The notes under the pieces: generated by a model
What the model was told of the DNA's origin: nothing
Databases searched by the model: none
Seen by the model: only the letters and a program-made list of their open reading frames with translations
Position numbers and translations under genes: made by a program
Shown: in pieces, positions 22,835 to 35,020 of the stretch
Numbering within the stretch: the first letter of the stretch is position 1
How the letters are laid out: each line of letters begins with the position of its first letter
Source of the DNA: Annulohypoxylon bovei var. microspora
Taxonomy: Eukaryota > Ascomycota > Sordariomycetes > Xylariales > Hypoxylaceae
Direction of reading: 5' to 3'
Assembly: GCA_022836615.1 (NCBI GenBank)
Contig: MU405250.1
Location: 1 to 64,000 of the forward strand
DNA: 64,000 bases

Positions 22835-24411
22835 GAAGGGGGGGGTGACCAAGCGAGACAGGGGCAGAGTGGCTTCAAGGATTTTAGAAGCTCGCAAGGT
22901 CTCAAAGAGGGGTAACGAGATTGATCAACTCTCAATACAGATAGCCGATGTTTAAACTAATAAATTGACCACGACTATATCCTCAACAGCCAAAGAGAAT
23001 GAAAGACTCAAAGAGCTTTTGAAGATCGCCAGAGCTGGATCGGCAGTCAGGTGGTAAGGAGATATGCCGGATAAGACTTGAGAAGCAGAAGCGAGGTCGG
23101 ACAGCCTCAGACAATAAGACAACACAGGCATACAGCCTGTAGCGTACGTATGTAAGATATGTGAATCATTGCAACGGTAGAAATGATTAAGAGGAATATA
23201 CGGCAAATTTCCGGGTGGCGCAATAATGGGATTGTAAAGTCTTATTATTTCTCGATATGATGGATGGTCCTGGATGGCCTTGGATGACCTTGAATTGGAT
23301 CTTGGATATAGTTGGTTTAGTGTGGAAAAGACGGGGACCCAGCTGCCCAGATAACTGGAGACAACGCGGCGACGGCAACACGGCAGCTGCACGGGAAGAC
23401 TTACATTAGGTAAGTTAAAGACATGGAGGAAGGCATAAGAGAGCATGGTAGGGTATAATACGTTATTATTAGCTTTTTCTTAATAGCAACTTCCTTGCAT
23501 TTGGTATACTACGTATATAGGTAGGTACTCGTACTTGCAGGTAATCCGTCAGTTAGACTTACTACCAGAGTCTATATGTAATTCCTAACAGAGCCATACC
23601 GTACTTATAGCACAGTACTATTACCTCCGCACGCACATCCTTTTTGCGAATGTTAGTCCAGGGCAAAGTTTACCTAAGAGAAAAAAAGAAACAAAAAGTT
23701 AAAACCAGTCTCGGAACAATTGACATTCAACGAACAGGTACACGTGCAATAGAATCCACCTTAATCAACCCATTGATTCATATTCCAAGACTCTAGAAGT
23801 GGAAAACGTGCTCCAGATGATGGATGAGGTGAGCTGATTTCGAAACAAAGTCATCATATTTCTGGTGACAGATCTAGATTCATTACTAACACATGGTGGT
23901 GTTAGTTCTAACTGTTCTGGTTCTAAACGCTCAAATACATATTGAAGTTTATACATACATACCTACGGTAGGTAGTTCGTAGGTATGTAGGTGTGTATTC
24001 AATGTATATTGATGCATTCAGTTACTGCATGTATATGGGCCAATCGAAGACTACCTACATATATATGTACGAGCTGTACCGAGCTGCCGAGTACTGTACG
24101 TAGGTAGATAAGGGCAATTGAGATATCGGCCAATCCTTTGTTGGAACCTCGTCCGCGTTTGGAAAGAATACTAGGTAATATGTTCCCTGGACTTGTAACC
24201 TATGGTGGCGCAAGTAACAAGAGGCTGGTTACATCACGGAGAACCTGGATCGCGACATTTGATGGATGAATTTCGCCGATGGAGACAATTTAAGTTTTTT
24301 CTTCTTTAGTGTTCTTTGATCTTCCTATTTCTGCTCACCGCATTGTACAATCTAGGTGAGCAATTATGTGATAGATTCCGCCGAGAGATGATCTCCAAAT
24401 TCAACCCGGAT

Positions 24412-24444
24412 GGGACCTGGACGGGACCTGGACGGGACCTGGAT
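24412..24444. repeat. Tandem repeat (GGGACCTGGAC)3
   Basis: Three copies of an 11-bp unit, the last differing at its final base. The related CCTGGA theme also appears near 4320-4380. Confidence 0.9.
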
Positions 24445-26488
24445 GGGCGGACGGAGACAACCATACCTACGAAGCACCTGGATGGCTATATGTTTGTTAC
24501 CAGACCGATATAGTGTGCTATAAGTTAAGTTAATAGTCCCAATTCTTCTTGATCGATGAATATATCCCGTCGGGAAACACTGCGACATGCATAACAAACA
24601 TACATCAAATACCTACCTACCTACATGTAAGTATGGCTGCCCTACGTAGGTAGTATCTCTCATCCCCTCATCCCGCGAACCGCAGCGGAGCTTATGTTGC
24701 TTGCATTATTTATACAACGGCGGGAGTGCATCTTGGAATTCCCGAGCCATTCGTAACCCCTCTTGCCCCTGTCGTAGACTCTTTCCAAAGTGACTCTCAA
24801 GTCAATTTATCATCAATATGTTCGATGGTTATGCATAGGCTCGTAGTATATCAGCTTCTCAAGGTACATATCACCTACATACCTACCGCATAGTAGTATA
24901 GCTCTTACAGTGCCAAGTGATCCATACTACCTACATCACCATCCCTGTAACGAGCGTTCCATTGCATGTCCAATGTCTTGTTCGACGAGGTTAACCGTTC
25001 TGTCTTAGTATTACACTATGTATTAAAACTTACTAAAAACGAGAGTACCTGGATATGTAACTATATACGTACATAATGTGTCTCTATCTGCCTTACATAT
25101 GTCCATGCGCCTATGTTATGGATATGTACGTGTAATGTAGACTTTGAATAACGCTATATTTGATGGTCGAATAGCCAAAAATGTTTTCTAAAGATTAGCC
25201 TGGCGAAAGCATTACCAATACATATGTACCTACCTACTAATTACTTAGTTACGCCTTAGAAATAATGGACCTTTCGGTGAGAGAGGCCATAGCGAACAAC
25301 GAGGTGACAATAGGAAAATAATAATAGAAATTTTGAGGAAAAAATTTTCTTCACTCATTTTTTTATTTTAAATCTTATCTCCATAGTATCTATCGTCTCT
25401 GGACCTGTCCTGACTGAGAGGAGCCAAAAAGGGCCAGGCGCTAATAGAGCACTGTCGTGATAGTCGAGACAATGTAGCAGTCACACGCAATTGGCTTAAG
25501 CCCCCCTAGTCATGGGTCAATATCTCCGCTTTCGGCATTCTCAAGACCTGTCAGCCAATGAAGGTACGCACGCAAGCACTTGCAAAGTTAGAAAGGGGAA
25601 AGGAGAAAAAGAGAAAAGAGTCATCGTTGGTTGATTATTGTGCATAAACCCAGCATTACATTACTTGGGTACATCGTAGTTATCCAAACAGAACAGACGC
25701 AACCTTTGGAACCCCAGCAGAGAGGATACCTTTTTTAACCTTACCTGCCAGGCCTACCAGATTTATGTTGCAGCCAAGTACATACAGTGTAAGAATTCTA
25801 GCATTCTAGCACCAGACTACAGCACACTGCACTCCAACCAAGGGCAGCAAGGGTTAGGCAGGCCAAGGAGAGAGAAAAAAAAAAGGTACGGTACGAAGAT
25901 TTCCAAGGGTGTTAGAATATATCATCTACCACCTCCGCCTCTTTTTGCCTTCTTCTAAATCCTTAAAAATTCCCAAAATTCCCAAGCTTGTTGATCATTC
26001 CTAGATTAAATATCATCCGTCCTCATTATATTACCTTATTACCATATTACCTTTCATAATACACCATAATAGACATAAACCTTTCTAGATCTGCTACCTA
26101 GACAGCATTCAACAATTGTTACCTGCTCTGTCTAGAATTATTTCCCCGGCATTTACATTACCCAAGAGAAATTCAACCCGAAAGTCCGACTTACACAGCC
26201 AAACGCCACCAGTGACTCGAGTGTCCCTAGTACAAGTCACATCACCAAAAGCTCTACCACACCAGCGTACCACTATTTCAAGCCCGATATCGTCAACAAC
26301 GTCACAGGCGAAGCTATCACGAATCTTGAACCAAGAAGACTAAAAAAGCGCCATTGAATTTTTTGGCCTAGACGTTACGTCAATATCGTCATTGGAGGTT
26401 TTACAACATTCGAAGTCGAGCACGCAATATATCTACCTACCTACCTTCGAGTCGTGTTTTATCTGCTGCTCTCTGACATCTTTATCTT

Positions 26489-26524
26489 ATGCCAAACTTG
26501 GTATCCCGGAACTCTCAGTCTTAA
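26489..26524 (+). other. Upstream ORF in the ECL1-type leader
   Basis: ATG, 11 codons (MPNLVSRNSQS) and TAA, about 380 nt before the main ATG. If included in the mRNA it could control translation. Its inclusion is unproven because the transcription start is unknown. Confidence 0.3.
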
Positions 26525-26903
26525 GAGAAAACGACCTGCTATAACCCACCGCTTTGGGCTCTGCATTTTATCTACCAATTTGACGTCGGCAACAACGAAA
26601 AGCAACAGCAAGATCTAATTAGCACTTTATTGTCGCATATTCTATCTAACGCCAGCCCGACGATCGGGGAGCCACGGGATAGTTCCACCACTTTTCTAAC
26701 GGCCCTCTTATCATAGCCAAGTTTCCTATTTGCAGCTTACGAAACACCCCGCCTTCTCGCCTTCAACCCCTCTACGCCGCATATTGAAAAAAAAAAAGGT
26801 CCCCTACTAGGCTGGAAAGCTAAGCAAGCTTTTGAACTATTCTACTTAGATTGTGGGTTCTGGCCTGCGTTGATCGCCAGGGCCAATTACAAATACAGTC
26901 CCA

Positions 26904-28144
26904 ATGCATCACAGCCGTCGCAAATCCGGACATGCCTCGACGAACAGCTCGACGACGGACGTGCGAAAAGCCGTCACTACCTCAGATCTCTCGAAACCTA
27001 GGAGGCCACAGACCTTGAGTAGGAAATCGACACCTCAGACAGTGCAAAAACTAGGTAAAAACCCTAGGGACCGAGAGAGGGAATGGGAAGAAGAGCGGTG
27101 GTTCGAAGACGAGCGAGAAAGTTTTCCGCAATTTTGGTACGTACGATTTCTATCGCTATCTCTATCGCATATACATGACTTCATATCTTCATATCTTCAT
27201 ATCGTGAACTTCCTTGATCTCGATGCGCTGGTGAAGGTTTCGCTGTCAAGGTCGCATCTTTGATGTCTTACCTAACGTCATATTGCACCTGGGAAGGGGG
27301 AGATCGGTTTCCCTCTTTCTCTCTCGGCTACGCAAAGGATTTACCTGTTCGGGCAAGCTGCGTGAGCTGCGTCACCATTTGGTCAACCCATGCGGGTGAT
27401 CAATTTATGGGGGTGTCTTGTGTAACCAATATCACCGTTCCTGCATTACACCGAGGTGTCAATGGTTTTAATGAGGTTATTTGCGAGCTATATAGCACTT
27501 GGGGTAGAATTGTCTCGCTGACTGGTTACTATTTCTACAGCATGACTTGCGAAAAGCAATTCACCCCACAGGACGAGAAATTCTTATATTGTTCTGAGGC
27601 GTAAGCCACTCTCTAACCCCCAACCAATAAGTCATCCTCATCGCTAACATCCGGGGTCAGGTGTCGCGAGCGTGACCAAATTGCAAGCGTAAGAGCATCG
27701 TCATCCCACCACGCGAGTAGGGGACATGATGGCTTCGGAGCACACATGCCGTATTACACGGCGGGAAATTCGGAACCCCGAGACATTATCCCACGCGCCT
27801 CACCGTCTCGTTGGTCACCTCCTACTTCGCCAACCAACAGCCAATACACCAGTGCCGTCTCAGCTCTGAGGTCATTAAGTATTCGGCCGGTGAGCCCAAC
27901 TTCGCCCGTATCAGGAAACGCGATATGGCCCTTTACCCGCAGCGCCGTTACCAGCCCCAGCACGTCCTACACGAAATCGTCTAACAACTTCTACTCGTCG
28001 ACCTACGATAACGGTTACGCGGTAACGGGTTACGGATATGGCCAAGGCGCTACCACCTCAGAGCGACCGTTACCAACGAGGAAACCGGGCGCTTACTCCC
28101 GACCCAAGAGCATCGAGCTAGTTACGCCGATAGTAGGCCGCTGA
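26904..28144 (+). CDS. ECL1-type zinc-binding life-span regulator
   Basis: Three exons, 26904..27136, 27541..27600 and 27661..28144, give 258 aa. The introns are 404 nt (GTACGT...TACAG) and 60 nt (GTAAGC...GTCAG). Splicing rebuilds FCMTCEKQFTPQDEKFLYCS then EACRERDQIAS, i.e. CxxC ... C-x3-C, the short zinc-binding signature of the Ecl1/Ecl2/Ecl3 family. The N-terminus is basic and Ser/Thr-rich with an acidic RDREREWEEERWFEDERE patch. The C-terminal half is Ser/Pro/Thr-rich and probably disordered. In fission yeast, Ecl proteins are induced by nutrient limitation and extend chronological life span (family knowledge). The unusual points are the very short middle exon (20 codons) carrying much of the zinc motif and the long first intron. 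Confidence 0.8.
27180..27203. repeat. Tandem repeat (TTCATATC)3 inside intron 1
   Basis: Three perfect 8-bp units within the 404-nt first intron of the ECL1-type gene. Confidence 0.85.
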
Positions 28145-31100
28145 ACGGTTACCCGTTTCCAGAAACCAGAAACCAGTTTTGAGGCCTCGCCATGGTGCTG
28201 ACGTGAGACTCGGAGAGTTTTTTTACGCGCGCCGACCGATTTTCCCACGTTCAGCAGGTCAGATCGATACTTGGCGTGGGGAGTCCGTATGGGATGTCAC
28301 GGTCGCAGTCGCAGTATTGTCGAGGCCTATCCGAACTTGGTTACATCGAGAAAGATGCGGGGTGTTTCTCTTTTCTTAGGCGGACCTGGAAGCGAGAGTA
28401 AGATAACAATACGACTTTCCCCACGGCCTCACATTATCTACATACAATACATACATATCTACAAACATACATCACGCTTGTACCCAATAGCGCGGAAATA
28501 TGTACCCGCATCAGCCCCTTTAGCATCGCATGATTTCGATCCTGTTTTGGCATTCTCTTCTTTTCCCGAGGTCCCTGTTCCCAACGCAGAAGCAGCTTCC
28601 ATGCATCCTAGACGTCAGATCTAGCTATGACCGCTACTGCCAAGGGAATTAATTGGGAATTTGGGAATTAGGGAACTCAAGGGGAAGGATTACAGAGAGA
28701 TCCGTGCTTCCCGATTTCCAACCTATGCACGTCGCCTCGCCTTGCTTGTCGTTTCTTCCCCAGGGCTTCCGAACTTGCCGGACGTGCCGCTTCGTTTGTG
28801 GGGCCCCACGAATACCAAGCATCTCGGACGTAGGCACGGGCATCGGTGGTTTATGTTTATCTTTTCTATTTTCTATCTTCTCATCTCCATCTTTTATCTA
28901 TCTACAGTAATGTCTCTCCGAGTTAACCAAACAACCTACCTCGTTAGGACAAGCACTTGCATATATAGAGTAGGAGCGGATCTTGCATAAAAAAAGTGGC
29001 GGCATTTAGGAACAGTGCTTGGACGGCGTATTTGTCAGGGCGGTTTTTTTTATTTTATACTTTTTACATCATATTATCTTCCACATCACGCCTTGGCGTA
29101 CTTGAGTCTCTGTTGCATTTTGTGTTTTTATGTTCTGGGACGACAGCTTGGTATCTAGCTTGAATGATGATAAGGGGCAGTTGGGGCGTTTACTCTCTGT
29201 TTGCGGGTTTTCCCAACTTAGCATCTGTTTTATTTATTTTTTGGCATTTTCCGGATCCGGTATATACCAACGTGTTTTATTGTCTTCGAAAGTTCTTTTT
29301 TTTTTTTTCGAAATTCTCACATAAGGGGTCGGATCTAATCTGAGTTGAGATATGCTATGACGGGCTTTATTGGCGTGTACGACGGACGAGACGAAGCGAT
29401 GGTTTATTACAGTATTCATGCCGGTCCTTACCTTGGTGTTGTGGGGACGGAGATAGGATGTAATTGCGCAATGAAATCATAATCTCCTTCTACATATGTC
29501 CGACATCATCCCCGTAGCTTTCGGTCGTGATTTCATCGATCTGCAATGACAACGAGGCCGGAAACTTTGACGTTAGTTACCAGGCAATAATTTTTCCCGG
29601 CGACGCGGTAAGGCGGAAGGAAAACTTTGTTCTGAGGTTCTAGGACTGCAATACGTAATTCAGAGAGGCTCAGCTGCTTACCACGTGGCCGTGTCTTGCA
29701 GATTGTATTTGTCGCTTTGTTTCTTCTGTGGTTCGATTTACATGTAAGGCTTCGTCCTAGGCTCTCTAGTTCGGATTAGGGCCGAGCGAGTATTGCCGCT
29801 GCCTTGCGTCGTTCGAAGTCTACTGCGTCCAGTATAACCGAGATGCGCTTGGGTCCTAGAGACCCGAGGATTGTTCGCCACTGTTGTGTGATCCGACCTC
29901 AGCCACCAACCCTCGCTTAGGATGAGATGACCGCAGTTGCAACTCGCATCCGTTCTAATATTCCCCCTATATTAGACGTCAAACTACCGAGTTCTTAGAT
30001 GTAGTTAAGTCATAAATCCCTCATACTCCTATACTGTGCGAAGTAGTGCTTCTCAGTGAAGGCGGTGGCTTGGTTATTTCATAACATACTTCTATGTACA
30101 GTATAATCCGACGGAGTAGTAGCTGGTGCACGAAATTTCTCCATGTGGCAAAGAGAATAGGGGTTGGTTCGTACTATGTCTTTCGCCTGTGCCTTACTAT
30201 ACTTGATCACAATCAGGCTAACTCGATTGCTACGTCCTGGTTAGATGGAGCCTATTGTTTGGGCTTCGGCTTGACTCCTATTTATTTCGAAAACATCTAT
30301 GATATTTAGGGAAAAACAAGAGTATCGATTATATGACATTTTAAATCTGTGGTAGGAGAGATATTCTTGAGTCTATGACGTGACAGAACAGTTAGTATCA
30401 TTTCTAGGAAGCTTGGCATCGGTTATTCAATGATTACTTAACTACCTGCCTACCTACTGTAGGTAAATATATATTACATGATGTAGCTTAAGATGATCGA
30501 GGTGTAAGACAAGGTATCTATACCTTTTTATAAGCATCGAACTACGAACACCTTATGGTGATAATCAAATCAGTACCATTGTATCAGCATATGTATCTAC
30601 ATTACACATTGGGAGAATTTTGTATTTAAATGTCCAGACAGATAAGCAGAATTGAAACAGAATAAGAACAAGTAAAAGGGGGGCCGCCTATGAATTAATT
30701 GTAAACTCGATTAGAATATACTTAGATAGCTACCGTAAGCTGTGTACTTATATAACCTACCAGTAGCGTTTAAATGGTTATTACCGTGAAGTTTCATTAT
30801 AATAATCTCGCACATATTTCACCCTCTATACTTGCTTTTTTACACATAACTAGCATTTTATCCCTTTTCTTACATAAGTACCAAATAAAGCTAACTAATA
30901 GCTGTTAACAACTATGTACTATTTACAAAATTTGAGAATCTCTCTCACGTTTTTATGCCATCTCAAGATGAATTATCACATTCCCTACTACCTACTTAAG
31001 TATTGACCTGGTAGGTAAATATGGAATTTCTGAAACTACGAGGACAAGAAAGATGAAAGGAGACTTCATGTAAAGGCAACTTTTGGCAGCGGTTGCCCCG

Positions 31101-31867
31101 CAACAGAAGCAGAACTGGACAATACTAGAAGTACATATAAACTTCCCCCTAAAATGAAGCAATTGACTGTTCTAATATGGGTAGAGGGGCACATACCTTG
31201 TTCTGGACCAAGGTCATATTGCGTGACTAGATCAATGGATAGCGGCTCCCTAGTGAGGCTGTATAAAGCACAAGGTGATATAAGAACAAGGAGCTCGTCT
31301 TGTAATCATAATGTTGAACTCCTGAAATCAATAATCTTCACAAGGAACGTGACTCCTTCAGATCAGATTTTAATGAATCGACACTTGGTCAAGTAGGTAC
31401 GTATATTCACAGGTGTTAGCACATGTAGGGAAGTTGTAGGGGATATTGTCTACTTAGGTAGGTGCTCATATATGGATCAACTGGGAAATCGCGACTGCCT
31501 AGAACATCTGTATTCACGTATGTGAGGCAGGGGCATATTTTCTATCCGGCAGCGACGATAAACGCCAACACCCACTGACCAAAGTAGTTTCTTGGGGAGT
31601 GTCGTTATTTAGGAAACTCTCTAGTGTTCTTCTGCGTCGTGTCCAACCTTGGAACTATCCATTCTTCCCCTCTCAACCCAGTTCCCGACTCAACTCTCAA
31701 CTTGTCATTTGTGGCATTACGCGTGTTTCGTTCACAGTTATCCTCTGTAAAATAATATATCGTCGTCTCTCTTTTGTAGTCGGTACCTATTCTTTCCGAG
31801 GAGTAAAGTTCAACTTTACGTGTCCCTTCGATCTTGCCGTACTTTGACATCACAACATCACTACATC
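28145..31867. other. 3.7-kb intergenic region, no convincing gene
   Basis: Contains the 3' end of the ECL1-type gene and the promoter of the GHKL gene. Frames of 60-117 codons on both strands (e.g. 28271-28624, 28661-28990) lack coding character. An imperfect palindrome TACCTACTGTAGGTA lies at 30451-30465. No RNA gene or transposon was seen. Confidence 0.5.
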
Positions 31868-34528
31868 ATGGCGCAGGGAAGAGAAAGGTCACCACGACCT
31901 AATGTGGATCATTCATCAAGCGACGATGAGCCGTATCCTATTGAAAACAGGGTCACGCTCCAGTCCATCAATCAAAAAATGACCATTAATTCCGCCATGG
32001 TTTCAAATTATGCTACGCAATGGGGACCTGTAGAGGCATTCCGCGAACTCGTACAGAATTGGTAAGTTCAACTTTCACCTCGCTATCGGCTATCTACTAA
32101 TAAACACCAACATTCCAATAGGCGGGATGGAATTATTCAATCTTTCAAGCTGTCTGAGCAAGATTTCAAAGTCACCTTTCGCGAGAATAGTGACGAAATT
32201 GTCTACACGGCTATGCCGGCGGGCACCCACCGAAACACAGGTCATTCAAAGGAGTGCCTTGGATACATCCGATGGTCACGACAGAACGGAGTAGGCACCG
32301 TGGATATTACTAACCGACAGGCTACACTTCAACCCTGGCACCTAGACATGGGAAGTTCGAGTAAGGTGAACGATAAAAGCCAAGCGGGCATGCACGGCGA
32401 AGGATTAAAAGTTGCTCTTCTCGTGCTGATGAGAGGGCCCCAGAACCATGCAGTTCGCTGTCGTTCTGGGGGTTTCTCATGGACGTTCAATTTCACCAGC
32501 CAGCGAAGACTTGTCGCATGTCCTGTGAGGATGACACCTAAAGCAATTGACAACGCGCATGATCAAGCGAAAAAAGAAGTCAGAATAAGCCTACTCCCTA
32601 TAGTAGCTATACTAAATGAAGATGTCCAATTCCTAATTGGTCCTCATGTCAAGGGCCGCGATGAGAATGGTTACCCAACCGAGAGGACAGAAGTTACAAG
32701 GGACGAGTTCAAAAATTGGACTAGGGCTGCCCTGTTCCTACAGAATATCGACGATGGGGGTATTGTGAAAACAAAGAATGGAGACTTAATTACTGACCCG
32801 CGATTCAGTGGAAACATCTATCTGAAAGGGCTGCTACTGAAAGAATCGAAAGAAGGAAGATCTGCTAGTATAACCGGCAACGTTCTGAAATACGGCTATA
32901 ACTTTGCAACTGGGACGACAAATCGTGAGAGGGAGTCTATGGCCGGCGCCGATGATGAATCCCGCGCAATTTTGGCCATCTGGAATAGTGCCTTACTCAT
33001 TAAGGGGAACCTAGTTGGAAGGCTGCACAGATTGCTGAATTCCAAGAAGATAGAGTATGCTGATGTACAAAAAGCGGATTCTTTCATCCAAGAAGAGACG
33101 AGAAATCGGATTAAGTCGTTTATTCTCGAGGAGTCTAAAAACAAGTGGTGTTATACAGCCCAGGAAAAAAGCCAGGTAAGTTCCAGGAAACGTTGTATAA
33201 AGGTGGAATATACTTACATGGCTTAGAATCCAAGGTTTGACCAGATCGTGCAAGGTCTTAAACGATCCCCTCTGGAAGTAAAAGAGTCTTATTGGGCCAT
33301 CCTTAGGGATAGTGGGTTCCGGACGGCCGATGAAGAGGAGATGAAGCAGTTCGACGCAGCCACGTCCATATCAAAGCCAGACGAGGTATTCTACAGTGAG
33401 CTTCACCGGCTCATCCGAGGTGGCTTCGAGTTTTGCCCTATAACGACTGATACGACTGTGATATTTGTCAAGGCTGGCTGGATGGGGCTTGATTCAATAT
33501 ATTCACACACGCAAAAAGTATTTAAGGTAATGTCAGACAAGTGGCAATAATATTGCACTTGCCACTACCTTCATATTCTAGCACGAGTTTCTAATATTTA
33601 GCAGATACATGATAAATGGTCAACGAAGCAAGGAGCTCTGGAAGAACTCAACTGGTCCCGGCCGGTTAGAATAGCGTCGATTTTACTGACTGTCGCTCGA
33701 CACCTTCTTAGCGATGCATTCTCCCAGATACCAACGCATCTATTTCAACCGGATGATCAATTCACTCCTTCCCAGCGCCGGGGACAAGCTATTGCTGAAA
33801 GTGGCCGGAGAATTCAGGAGGTTATGCAAATACAACAAACAATCCGGTTTGAAGTAAAGGACTGCGGGAGTTTTAATAGGCTGGTGGTTAAGTGGAATCA
33901 GTGTCCTGCTTGGACCAAGAAGTGTCAAGTCACCATCCAATTTCATCGCGAATCAACTTGTTCGCAAGCTAGGGAATTCCTTGATGGGCACAAAGGTAGG
34001 CGGAACTTATTCATGTAAGCTTATATATGGATACAAGCTAACACATTCGATATATGTAGTTGCGAACATGCGATGTTGCACTCACATCGCCGAGACATCT
34101 TATAGGGTGTTTTCCTCTACCTGCTTTACGACAACAGTTCCCTTCGACAAGGAATCGCTCAAAGTACAAGTCAAGAAGGGACAAGATTATTTCCTGATGA
34201 TGTATAACCCAGAAGACCTTAAGTCGCTAGTGGTATTCCGTGAGAAGGAAAATGCCGTGGCCACGAAGGGTAGCAGCACTAAGGAAGGGGATCACGAGCG
34301 GGAAGACAGAAATGCGTACGGTAAGTTTATATGACAACCGATAGGTATTAGGAACCGTCGCTAACGTATCTATACCTAGTACTTGGTGATCGTGCTGTGA
34401 GTCTTGATGTGATGATTCCTCGAGATTGGTATCATAGTTCGGGTCCGGGCGGGGAAAAGGCCGTCACTGGTGTCGAGAAGGTTGACTCTTCTCAGTCTAC
34501 AATTCCATCGAAGCGCCCTCGGTCATAA
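31868..34528 (+). CDS. GHKL/HSP90-fold ATPase-like protein, uncharacterised
   Basis: Six exons, 31868..32061, 32122..33175, 33227..33526, 33605..33995, 34060..34320 and 34380..34528, give 782 aa; every junction has GT-AG ends and keeps frame. Residues 56-68 read EAFRELVQNWRDG, a perfect ExxxNxxD N-box (E60, N64, D67) for Mg-ATP binding; intron 1 falls inside it. Residues 138-165 contain HLDMGSSSKVND and then AGMHGEGLKVALLVL, a GxxGxGxK ATP-lid box (G154-K161). The usual DxGxG is replaced by DITNRQATL. The C-terminal 500 residues match nothing I recognise; the end, PSKRPRS, could be a nuclear signal. MORC, Hsp90, MutL and histidine kinases share this fold, but no kinase or MutL partner domain is present. 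Function unknown. Confidence 0.85.
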
Positions 34529-35020
34529 TGGTCCTTGGGGTGTTAGGGGTGTTAGGGGTGTTAGGGGTGTTAGGGAGCAGGGAGACGGGTCGTGTTCAGC
34601 TATGCTAAGATTGTTATGTACCTACGTAGAGTACAATAAATTCGTCGTTGCTGCTTCATATTATCATATCTCGCGATTGAGGTCACATTAAATAGGTACC
34701 TCCCACCAAATATTTTTCGACAGAGGAATATTTTGTAATGCATGAGATACAAGGATATTCGATAAGTACATATCCTATCTTATTAGCTAATGACGTCCTG
34801 TACTATGGAGGACCCTTGCAGAAAAAAGTAGCGACGCGAATAATTTGAACATTTACAACAATTATGCTTGGTACGTTAACATCATTCACAACTATCGAAT
34901 ACATCGCAACAGTGAAGATTGAAATGAAGTTAGCTGCAAGATGCCGAAGGACTCCTACAACAATTTTTCTTTTCTTTTCTAGATAATCTTTTTAAGTGTC
35001 ACCTAATGAATTAGACCAAG
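34529..35020. other. Intergenic GHKL-SWC2
   Basis: A 3' region of the GHKL gene with a telomere-like 9-bp array (listed separately), then an AT-rich stretch ending in a T-rich leader before SWC2. No gene seen. Confidence 0.5.
34537..34575. repeat. Four 9-bp units GGGGTGTTA (telomere-like)
   Basis: Four perfect GGGGTGTTA copies plus GGG start nine bases after the GHKL stop codon. Each unit contains TTAGGGG, one insertion away from the fungal telomere repeat TTAGGG. Confidence 0.9.

Larger units (their letters stand above)
17756..26903. other. 9.1-kb stretch without a convincing gene
   Basis: The longest open frame is 164 codons (23446-22952, minus) and lacks codon bias or recognisable motifs. 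Many frames of 60-108 codons overlap on both strands, as expected by chance. The DNA is not extremely AT-rich and shows no transposon ends, tRNA or 5S rRNA. It holds short tandem repeats (22302, 22802, 24412) and dense TACCTACC/GGTAGGTA motifs around 23950-24120 and 24600-24660. The last kilobase (about 25.9-26.9 kb) is pyrimidine-rich and probably the ECL1 promoter and leader. Long non-coding RNAs cannot be excluded. Confidence 0.5.

Noticed and set aside
22952..23446. 164-codon reverse-strand ORF in the gene desert
   Set aside because: Longest frame there, but codon use looks random, there is no motif, and overlapping frames exist on both strands.
28271..28624. 117-codon frame after the ECL1-type gene
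   Set aside because: No motif or coding bias; probably 3' UTR or intergenic.
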